A stretch of DNA of 16,836 nt from Anaerolineae bacterium (GTDB lineage Bacteria; Chloroflexota; Anaerolineae; SpSt-600): positions 1 through 16,836 of the forward strand of contig JAPWUT010000013.1 of NCBI GenBank assembly GCA_028275425.1. Reading direction: 5' to 3'. Positions 1 through 7,200 of this stretch are shown here, in pieces. Within the stretch, counting starts at the first letter, position 1. The number at the start of each line of letters is the position of its first letter. Position numbers and translations under genes: made by a program. The notes beneath the pieces are model-generated. The model ran no database searches and was not told the origin of the DNA. It saw only the letters and a list, made by a program, of their open reading frames with translations.

Positions 1-273
1 AACTGCCAAATAAATCCGAATTCGTTCCCCTTTCTCATTTACAGCCCAGCCCGATGGCATTTTCCCATCTTCCAGGCGAACAATTAGACAAGAGATGTCT
101 TGATCCCGCCATTCAAAAGTGAACTCGATCGCCAGATTCTTGCCCATAAACCAGACTTTGTCTACATACGAAGAAAAGTCTGAATAAGGTCCTGAGAAGC
201 CGTGCTGTTCCACCAGGAAGGCGAATTCCGACCGAACAGTCTCCAGGAAAAACTGGGAAAGCGAAACGCTCAT
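1..273 (-). CDS. Putative immunity protein of the distal Rhs cassette (3' end cut by window edge)
   Basis: An open frame runs from an ATG at 273 off the left edge, giving 91 visible codons (begins MSVSLSQFFLETVRSEF). It starts 11 bases after the stop of the Rhs tip gene at 285 and has a strong ribosome site, GAGGAGGTGA, just before the ATG. The visible part is hydrophilic, with an N-terminal helix followed by alternating beta-like stretches, and has no signal peptide or membrane segment. That suits a small cytoplasmic immunity protein. I do not recognise the family. The role is inferred only from position: in polymorphic toxin loci the gene directly after a toxin tip usually encodes its cognate antidote. 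It is lower in GC than the Rhs core, like the tip it follows. The C-terminus is unseen, so full length is unknown. Confidence 0.7.
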   Translation of the reverse strand, partial: MSVSLSQFFLETVRSEFAFLVEQHGFSGPYSDFSSYVDKVWFMGKNLAIEFTFEWRDQDISCLIVRLEDGKMPSGWAVNEKGERIRIYLAV

Positions 274-284
274 CGCTCACCTCC

Positions 285-1535
285 TCAGTTAAAATCTATG
301 CCCGGAACTCCTCCACGCCACTTCCCAAAACGCCGAAAGATTTTCTGATATTTTTCATATCCCTTCAACTCCATCCGCTCCATGTTATAAACCCAGGACC
401 ATGGAACTTCTCCCTCCTTCCAGCGTTGCACCCGCCGACTGAAATCTGGACCGATATCCACAATGAGACGACCTTCTTCCCACATTTGCCGAATCCAGAT
501 TCGGTTTTTCTCGAAAGTCCATTCGCCCTTTGGGATGAAATCCTCAATAGTCTTACCGCCGATTTGCTGGGCGTACCTTCGTACGCGCTCCATATTCTCT
601 CCGATGACGATGGGCGGCTTCCGGATGGCTGCAGACGCGACTTCCTCCACAGCCTGTCGTGTGGCTTGTTCTCCGATCTCCCGGCCTGCCTTCAAGATCC
701 CTTTCCGGGCCAGGTCATCGAGGGGCAGGGCGACCGGGAGCAGGTCATCGGGCTCGGCGGCCTCGGTGGCGGCGATGAGGGCCAGGTTGGCAGCGGCTTC
801 GGCCCTGGCTGCCTCCGGGGCGTTGGGATCGTTCAGCACCCGCAGGCTCTGGTAGGCATCCCATGCCGTCCAGCCGTAGTCGATGACCTTGAGGGCGATG
901 ATCGCCCCGGCCACCAGGAGGGGAACGACCGGGAGATGCCCACCCCCATCGACGTAGCGCAAAGGGTTGTTGTAAACATACGTATACCGATTAAGCGCTT
1001 GCGGGTTCCCCGGCTCGGGCACAATGGGGTCGGGCTGCAGGAAGCGGCCCAGGGTGGGGTCATAGAACCGCGCCCGGTAATCATACAGGCCCAGGCTTGC
1101 TTCCCACCGCTGGCCGGTGAAGTGGCGGTCCGTGACCCAAACCCCGCCTTCCCACCGAATAGCTCCATACGGAAGATACCGCGTGGCCCCCGCGACATTC
1201 CCTCCCTGCGCCAGCACGGTGACGCTGCCCAGATGGTCCCCCACCGTGGCGTAGACCGCGCTCCCCTCCCGCACCGCCACCGTCTCGCCGCCCAGCCGGT
1301 AGACCTTCCGCACCACCCCGCCCCGGACCTCGTAGCCGTCGTCCACCACCACCGTGCGGACTCCCCCCACCTCCCGCACGACCCGGTTCCCCTCGGGGTC
1401 ATACCGGAAGGAAGCCACCCGCTCGGCGCCCCGCCAGACCTCCGTCAGGCGGTTCTCAGGATCGTAAACATACCGCCACTCGGCACCGCCCACGGTGCGG
1501 GTGAGGACGTTCCCGTTCCCATCATACCCCAGCAC
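285..1535 (-). CDS. Displaced Rhs core fragment with C-terminal toxin tip (orphan cassette, distal)
   Basis: This is a 416-aa frame counted from a GTG at 1535. Residues 1 to about 200 match the end of the Rhs core of the full-length protein at 4202-9949 (YDPENRL, GDHLGSVTVLAQ, YDYRARFYDPTLGRF, YVYNNPL). Core similarity continues in frame upstream to about 1608, where a TAA lies just beyond, so this is a 5'-truncated copy. No ATG or convincing ribosome site precedes the GTG, so it may be silent unless recombined or read through. The usual DPSGH at the core/tip border is DGGGH here (D at 948-950). The tip has a pre-toxin stretch (about 201-310), then a toxin-like domain (about 311-416) starting GENMERVRRYAQQ and containing DIGPDFSRR, YNMERMELKGYEKYQ and GGVPGID. 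I know of no named family for this domain with confidence. Toxin activity is inferred from architecture and the following immunity-like gene. Confidence 0.72.
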   Translation of the reverse strand: MLGYDGNGNVLTRTVGGAEWRYVYDPENRLTEVWRGAERVASFRYDPEGNRVVREVGGVRTVVVDDGYEVRGGVVRKVYRLGGETVAVREGSAVYATVGDHLGSVTVLAQGGNVAGATRYLPYGAIRWEGGVWVTDRHFTGQRWEASLGLYDYRARFYDPTLGRFLQPDPIVPEPGNPQALNRYTYVYNNPLRYVDGGGHLPVVPLLVAGAIIALKVIDYGWTAWDAYQSLRVLNDPNAPEAARAEAAANLALIAATEAAEPDDLLPVALPLDDLARKGILKAGREIGEQATRQAVEEVASAAIRKPPIVIGENMERVRRYAQQIGGKTIEDFIPKGEWTFEKNRIWIRQMWEEGRLIVDIGPDFSRRVQRWKEGEVPWSWVYNMERMELKGYEKYQKIFRRFGKWRGGVPGIDFN

Positions 1536-1608
1536 CGTGCCATCGCTGGCCGAAACCAGCCGCCAGGAGCGGCCCGTATCGCTTCTGACCCAGGCAGCAT
1601 GCCAAACC
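936..1608 (-). repeat. Rhs core 3' repeat, copy 1 (distal orphan)
   Basis: This segment is collinear with 4874-5546 of the full-length rhs gene (offset 3938 at the upstream end). It includes an 88-base perfect match, 1446-1533 against 5384-5471. Similarity stops abruptly at about 1608 upstream and at the core/tip border (936) downstream. Within it, 1219-1291 is identical over 73 bases to 2936-3008 of copy 2. Confidence 0.85.
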
Positions 1609-1631
1609 CTTTAGAGCTGGCAACGTATCGT

Positions 1632-1883
1632 TCATTCCAATTTACGAAGAGTGCATATTCCAGCAAACCGAAAATCTCCAGGTCTCCCGAACATGGAGGA
1701 AATTTGCTTTTTCCATTTGAAAGCAAGATAAGCTCCCCCTGGGAGCCAGAAGCGCCTCCCATCATCCGCCTCAAACCAGAAGACCCAAGGCTTCCAAATT
1801 AGCGGTGGGGATACCCAACCATAAAGGATTTCGAATTCCTCGTAAGGCTCACTGATGACAAATTCCGCTCGGATGCGTTTCAT
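1632..1883 (-). CDS. Putative immunity protein of the proximal orphan cassette
   Basis: An 83-aa protein (begins MKRIRAEFVISEPYEEF) starting at the ATG at 1883, 13 bases after the stop of the toxin tip gene at 1897. A purine-rich ribosome site (GGGAGAAGAG) precedes it. The frame could be extended upstream to 1973, but that would overlap the toxin gene, so 1883 is preferred. The product is rich in Trp and Phe (ILYGWVSPPLIWKPWVFWF) and looks like a compact beta-rich soluble protein without a signal peptide. I do not recognise the family. The antidote role is inferred from its position between a toxin tip and the next cassette. After its stop only about 23 bases separate it from the point where the next Rhs core copy begins (about 1608). 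Confidence 0.7.
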   Translation of the reverse strand: MKRIRAEFVISEPYEEFEILYGWVSPPLIWKPWVFWFEADDGRRFWLPGGAYLAFKWKKQISSMFGRPGDFRFAGICTLRKLE

Positions 1884-1896
1884 CTCTTCTCCCTGT

Positions 1897-3069
1897 TTAC
1901 TCAAGACGACGGAGGCGTAAAACTCGAACTCGCACGGGATCCCATGTCCGGTATTGAATTCCCCATCCCTCACGGAAGCCAGTTGTATACCATTTTGGAG
2001 CGATTCGCTCAGGTCCGATTACGGAGGGAGAATTCAGGATTTCAAAGTCTACCGCGTAATCAGGGATATGCTTAAGAGATAACCGATGGGCTGCTCGAGA
2101 GCAGGAGACATAGTGATCAATGGTGAAGTAAGTTTCTCCGGGCCTTCCGCCGCGGAGGAGGCCAGTTTGCTGGATGGCGGCAATCTCCCCCTCCCCCACA
2201 TAGCGGGTGTAATACCCCGGGAAGCGAGCCGCCATCACCGCCCGATCCACCACCCCTCCCGCAAAAGCTATTCCACCCCCTAAAGCCGCCTCCAACAGGA
2301 TATCCTCCGGTTTCCCTAACCCCTCTCCCACTGGCCTCCCCTCCAACACGTTCGCCGTTGCCCGTTCCACCTGCCCGGATAGCGCCCCGCTTAAGGCCCC
2401 TGAAAGGGCCATATTCCCCAGGCCGATCCCCGTAGCCCCCGTCGCTGCCGCGAACAAGGCACTGGCGCCATAGAAGGTGGCCCCACCCACAGCTCCGGCG
2501 AGGGCGCTGGCACCGATAGAGGCCAAATTGACGTGGGTAAAGGCCTGGACGGTGAGGCCGTTCTGGCTGATGTTGGCAGCCACCTGCACCCCGTAGTTGA
2601 TCAGCGCTCCGGTGGCTGCGCCAATACCCATCATCACCAAGATGACCGGAACGTGGCCACTGGGGTCGGTGTACCTCAGCGGGTTGTTGTAAACGTAGGC
2701 GTAGCGGTTCAGCGCCTGCGGGTTCCCCGGCTCGGGCACGATGGGATCCGGCTGCAGGAAACGGCCCAACGTGGGATCATAAAAGCGCGCCCAGTAGTCA
2801 TACAGCCCGAGGGACGCCTCCCACCGCTGGCCGGTATAGAGGCGGTCGGTGGGCCAAACCCCGGTCTCAAACCGAATCGTCCCATACGGCAGATAGCGCG
2901 TGGCCCCTGCGATACTCCCGCCCTGGGCCAGCACCGTGACGCTGCCCAGATGGTCCCCCACCGTGGCGTAGACCGCGCTCCCCTCCCGCACCGCCACCGT
3001 CTCGCCGCTCAGCCGGTAGAACTTCCGCACTACCCCGCCCCGGACTTCGTAGCCGTCGTCCACGGCCAC
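1897..3069 (-). CDS. Displaced Rhs core fragment with C-terminal toxin tip, possibly ADP-ribosyltransferase-like (orphan cassette, proximal)
   Basis: A 390-aa frame from a GTG at 3069; another in-frame GTG lies at 3075. Rhs core similarity starts at GLRTVAVDDGYEV (about 3082), and a TGA lies a few codons upstream, so the copy is 5'-truncated and lacks a normal start. Residues 1 to about 138 are Rhs core ending in a standard DPSGH. Residues 140-285 form a Gly/Ala-rich, glycine-zipper-like segment (for example GAVGGATFYGASALFAAATG), possibly a membrane-passage or pre-toxin module. The last about 105 residues (286-390) form the tip: YYTRYVGEGE, TGLL, YFTIDHYVSCSRAAHRLSL, FEI, and a terminal GWGIQYRTWDP. 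That order resembles small ADP-ribosyltransferase-type toxins, but the catalytic residues cannot be assigned with certainty. The 81 bases upstream (3070-3150) hold no gene that I can see. Confidence 0.7.
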   Translation of the reverse strand: MAVDDGYEVRGGVVRKFYRLSGETVAVREGSAVYATVGDHLGSVTVLAQGGSIAGATRYLPYGTIRFETGVWPTDRLYTGQRWEASLGLYDYWARFYDPTLGRFLQPDPIVPEPGNPQALNRYAYVYNNPLRYTDPSGHVPVILVMMGIGAATGALINYGVQVAANISQNGLTVQAFTHVNLASIGASALAGAVGGATFYGASALFAAATGATGIGLGNMALSGALSGALSGQVERATANVLEGRPVGEGLGKPEDILLEAALGGGIAFAGGVVDRAVMAARFPGYYTRYVGEGEIAAIQQTGLLRGGRPGETYFTIDHYVSCSRAAHRLSLKHIPDYAVDFEILNSPSVIGPERIAPKWYTTGFREGWGIQYRTWDPVRVRVLRLRRLE

Positions 3070-3082
3070 GGTGCGGAGGCCT
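2653..3082 (-). repeat. Rhs core 3' repeat, copy 2 (proximal orphan)
   Basis: This shorter core copy ends at the same core/tip border (DPSGH) as the others but begins further downstream than copy 1. It is a mosaic: 2891-2932 is identical over 42 bases to 5112-5153 of the full-length gene, while the neighbouring 2936-3008 is identical over 73 bases to 1219-1291 of copy 1. Confidence 0.85.
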
Positions 3083-3150
3083 GCCCATCGCCGTGGAACA
3101 GGAATGCTTCAATTGTTAAGGTGCTCCCCTAAAATGAGTCTTGCCAGGCC

Positions 3151-4200
3151 CTATGAATCCCTCCTCACTTCCACCCACTCAAAATGCGGATTGTCCCGCC
3201 CGGCAAACTCCGCCAGCGCCTGGTCCAGTTCGTCGGGGATCTGGTTGAATTCCAGGCGCACCTTTTTCCCCCCGGCCTGTTTCACCTCCTCCACGGCCGC
3301 CTGCCGGATGGCCTCCACCGCCATCTGCCGTTGCTCCGGTGTCAGGGCTTCCCAGGGGATAGAAATATGCTTGACCCGTGTGCCGTCGTCCAGCACCAGG
3401 GTCACCCCCAGGATCTGCTTCAGGTAGGCGGCCAGCTCGGCATCCGAGACCGGAGGCCTGGCCTGTGTCCGTCGGGCGGTCAGCCCCGGGATGACAAAAG
3501 GGGCCTTACAGGTGACCTGGAGGCCGTGCTGGCGGAAGTAATGTTGGACCTCCTGCCGCAAACGCTGGGCCTCTTCCTCGCTGGAGGCCACGAAGGTGGG
3601 CGAGAGCTGGTGGAAGACACCCCCGTCAGGAAGGAGTTCGGTTTTGTAGCCAGGGATGTTCAGCAGAAGGTCCTGGCCATATTTTTCCACGTAGGCCGGG
3701 CTGAAGAAGTTGGCCCAGGAGATGTGCTGGAGGCGGAGGCGGGAGACCGCCCTTGTATCCCACTCGCCCCAGTTTCCTTCCACCTCGCCGTAGGTGGGGC
3801 GGGCCAGGGGATACAGCGCCCGGGCGATGGCCAGCAACCGCTGGGCGAAGGGTTCCACCAGAGACCGCTCATCCTTAAACTGGAAATCCAGAAGTCCCCC
3901 GATCTCCAGCTTGTTACCACCTCCCTGCTTCTCTGTATATTCCTGAAAATCGAAACGGGCCTTCAGTTCCCCCCAATCCTCGAAAGAGATGACATGGCCG
4001 ATACTGGATTTGAAGTATTCTTCTTCTTCTCGTTGTTGGCGGAAAACTTCTTCCCATTGATTTTCGGTGAGGGGCTCCAAGGTGTAGTGAGCCAGCAGGA
4101 GGATGCCGTGAGCCTGAAGCACGCGAGCCCAGGCGACGACATCTTCGACCGCCGTGGCGGCGCAGTTCCAGAAGCAGAGATCCACCCGGATGTGACGCAT
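3151..4200 (-). CDS. Probable immunity protein for the Rhs nuclease tip (Imm52/DUF3396-like region plus extra C-terminal part)
   Basis: A 349-aa soluble protein whose ATG (4198-4200) lies one base after the rhs stop (4202-4204), with GGGAGGG as ribosome site inside the rhs end. Such coupling is typical of a toxin and its antidote. The stretch at about residues 135-230 (TYGEVEGNWGEWD, ISWANFFSPAYVEKYGQDLL, LLPDGGVFHQLSP) reminds me of the DUF3396/Imm52 group of type VI-associated immunity proteins; this is from memory and moderate at best. At 349 aa it is longer than most immunity proteins. The last about 115 residues, after VIPGLTARRTQ, look like a separate domain (DDGTRVKHISIPWEALTPEQ) that I cannot place. 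It carries no signal peptide or membrane segment. It would act in the producer cytoplasm, neutralising the tip. Confidence 0.75.
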   Translation of the reverse strand: MRHIRVDLCFWNCAATAVEDVVAWARVLQAHGILLLAHYTLEPLTENQWEEVFRQQREEEEYFKSSIGHVISFEDWGELKARFDFQEYTEKQGGGNKLEIGGLLDFQFKDERSLVEPFAQRLLAIARALYPLARPTYGEVEGNWGEWDTRAVSRLRLQHISWANFFSPAYVEKYGQDLLLNIPGYKTELLPDGGVFHQLSPTFVASSEEEAQRLRQEVQHYFRQHGLQVTCKAPFVIPGLTARRTQARPPVSDAELAAYLKQILGVTLVLDDGTRVKHISIPWEALTPEQRQMAVEAIRQAAVEEVKQAGGKKVRLEFNQIPDELDQALAEFAGRDNPHFEWVEVRRDS

Positions 4201-4201
4201 C

Positions 4202-7200
4202 TCACGGCCCTCCCAGTGGAATGATCTGAATCTGCTCCCGGGTCAGAGGGATTCCCGCCTTTTGAGCCTCTTTCAGCAATCTCTTGATAAAGGCCTCGGT
4301 GATGGGGTCGGTTTTCGTCTGCACAAACTCCAGGATCACCGATCGCCCAGTGCGCTGATATGTTTGCACTTGCTTAAGAAGCTCTGGGATGTGCGTGTTT
4401 GCGTAGCTCTGTCGCCAATACTTGATCTCCACCATCTCGCCGGTGACGAGGATGAGGTCGACGCGGCCGGACTCGATCACTGCTTCCACGGCCTGGAGCT
4501 TGCCGGCTTTGAAGTATTCCTCAGCCCGTGCCAGCTCCGCGGCCAGGCCGCGCCGGAGCTGGGCAGGCACCCGCTCGTTTTCCACCAGTTTCGCCAGCCG
4601 CTCCACCCCGCGGATCACCTCCGGGCTGGCCCCGGCGAAACGCTCCAGCCGGGCGGCGATGCGAGCCAGGCGGGCAGCCTCATCGGCGTGGGCAGCGGCC
4701 CGGGCGGCCCGGCTGCCGTGGACGACCGCGCCCACGCCTCCTGGCACCAGGGGCAGCGCGGCAGCGGCGATATCCGCCGCCAGGGCGCCCCAGTTCCAGA
4801 GATTGCGGGGGTCCTTGCGGATTTCGTAGAGGTCCCACGCGATGCTGGCGATGTCCCAGAGGGTCTCCAGCCAGTGCCCGCTGGGATCGGTGTATTTCAG
4901 CGGGTTGTTGTAGACATACGCATACCGGTTGAGCGCCCAGGGATCCCCCGGCTCGGGCACAATGGGGTCGGGCTGCAGGAAGCGGCCCAGCGTGGGATCA
5001 TAAAAGCGCGCCCGGTAGTCATACAGCCCCAGCGCCCCCTCCCACCGCTGGCCGGTGAAGCGGCGGTCGGTGAGGAAGAGGCCGGTCTCCCACCGGATGG
5101 CGCCATAGGGGAGATAGCGCGTGGCCCCTGCGATACTCCCGCCCTGGGCCAGCGCCGTGACGCTCCCCAGGTGATCCCCCACCACCGCGTAGACGGCGCT
5201 TCCCTCTCGCACGGCCACCGTCTCGCCGCCCAACCAGTAGACCTTCCGCACCACCCCGCCCCGGACCTCGTAGCCCTCATCCACGACCACCGTGCGGAGG
5301 CCCCCCACCTCCCGCACGACCCGGTTCCCTTCGGGGTCATACCGGAAGGAAGCCACCCGCTCGGCGCCCCGCCAGGCCTCCACCAGGCGGTTCTCAGGAT
5401 CGTAAACATACCGCCACTCGGCACCGCCCACGGTGCGGGTGAGGACGTTCCCGTTCCCATCATACCCCAGCGTCGTCCCATCGCTCACCGAGACCAGCCG
5501 CCAGGAGCGCCCGCGGTCGCTTCCGGCCCAGGCCGCATGCCAGGCCTCGTCCAGACAGCGGATGCCAGACCCCCGCATCACCAGAGGCAGATACACCCGA
5601 TAGGACCCCGGCGGGACGGCCGACGGCGTGGGATCCCCATAGTCGTAAGTCCACGAGGCTCCTCCCTCCGTCCGCCATAGCCACCGCCCCCCTTCATCCA
5701 GGGTCCAGGTCCCGCTCACTGGCCCGCTCATCCCGACCAGGCGGTCCAGCTCATCGTAGGCAAAGGCCCAGACCTCCGAGCGCACTGTGTCCGTGATCCG
5801 CCGGACGTTGCCGGCCAGGTCGTAGGCGTAGCCCAGGTCCAGCCCCGGCCCCTGGATCCGGACCACCCGCAGGGTGCGGGGGTCGTAGGCCCGCTGGAGG
5901 AGGCTGCCCCCGAACAGGGTGAGGGTCGTGAGCTGGCCCGCCGCGTTGTAAGCCGCGTTCCCGGCATAGGCGCTCCATCCGCTCAGGGCCGTGGGCCAGC
6001 CGTGAGGACCATAGGCCACCGTGAGGACCTCGCCATCCGGATCCACCCGCTGCGCCAGGCGGTCCATTGCGTCGTAGGCGAAGCGCTGGAGGTAGGTCTG
6101 GCCGTCCACGGTCAGGGTGGCGGTGGTGACGCGGCCCCGAGCGTCGTAGGCCCAGGTCCGCTGGATCCCCTCGGCGGTCCAGGCCCGGGTCTTGCGCCCC
6201 ACCGCGGCCCCATACCCGGGCTCATCGTAAGCGAAGCCCACGGCATACCCGGAAGGCCCCGGGTCCGGGGGCGGATTGTAAGATGCGCCGTCGGCCACAT
6301 TCGGGGTGTAGGTCTTGCCTTTGAGGCGGTTGAGGGGATCGTAGTAGAAGTTCACCGCCCAGCCCCGCCCGTCCACCTGGGCGATGAGGTTGCCGGCCGC
6401 ATCATAGCGGTAGAACCAGGTCCCCATGGCCGGGTCGTCCAGCCGCGTCTTGCGGCCCAACGGGTCGTAAGCGACGCGGATCCGGTTCCCCAGGGGATCC
6501 CGGACATCGGTGAGGCGGTCCAGGGCATTGTAGCGGTAGCGGGCCACCGCCAGGGGCTCGGCGGCAAGGGTCGGAGCGGAGAAAGTGCCCTGGAAGGCGT
6601 AGACTTCGGCCAGGCGGCCCAGGCCGTCGGCGCACCGCAGGGCCTGATGGCCGTTGGGATCCAGGGCCAGCACCCCGCCATCGGCATAGGCGTAGCGGGT
6701 GACGCTCCCATCGGGGGCGGTGACCGTGAAGGGACGGCCCAACGCGTCATACGTGGTGCGCACCCGGGGGGCGTTGGGGTCTGGATCCCGATAAGGGGTG
6801 ACCACTTTCCCGTCCGGGGTGGTGGCGTAGGTGTATTGAGGGACGAAATACGGCAGGCTCTCCTCGGCGGCCCGGCCCAGGGCGTCGTAGCGGGTATACT
6901 GGACGATCTCCTGGCCCCCTCCCGAGCAGGTCCATCCCGGGCCAGGGGTCTGGCGCTCCACCCGCCGGCCCAGGCCGTCGTAGTAAAGCCGCTCCCAGAA
7001 GGCCAGCCCGCCTGAGCACCAGGTCAGGCCCGGCGTTCCCCGAATCAGGTGGGTGATGAGTAGAGGCCAGCGGTTCGTGAAGGGACGGTCCACCCCGTCA
7101 TAGTACAGCCACTCCTCGGTAGGGGAATCCCACGTATCCCCCGGCCGCACCACCGTCCGCAGCCGCCCGAAGGGGTCGTAGGTGTAGGCGGTGGCGGCGC

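Noticed and set aside
1445..1774. Minus-strand frame of 109 codons spanning the joint of the distal cassette
   Set aside because: It reads the Rhs core in the wrong frame and the 83-aa gene in another; no ribosome site or family match.
426..1802. Long plus-strand open frame (458 codons) across the distal Rhs cassette
   Set aside because: It is antisense to a clear Rhs core and tip, is Pro/His/Arg-rich as expected from the complement of GC-rich YD-repeat DNA, and similar antisense frames recur opposite every core copy.
1632..1973. Longer version of the 83-aa immunity gene starting at 1973
   Set aside because: It would overlap the toxin tip by some 75 bases, and the extra residues come from the alternative frame of the tip; the ATG at 1883 has its own ribosome site.
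936..5546. CRISPR array or transposon explaining the repeats
   Set aside because: The repeats are long, protein-coding, collinear with the Rhs core and not evenly spaced; no transposase or terminal repeats accompany them.
4262..5680. Long plus-strand open frame (472 codons) opposite the rhs 3' end
   Set aside because: Its composition mirrors the YD-repeat strand, it has no recognisable domain or ribosome site, and it is a shadow of the Rhs gene.
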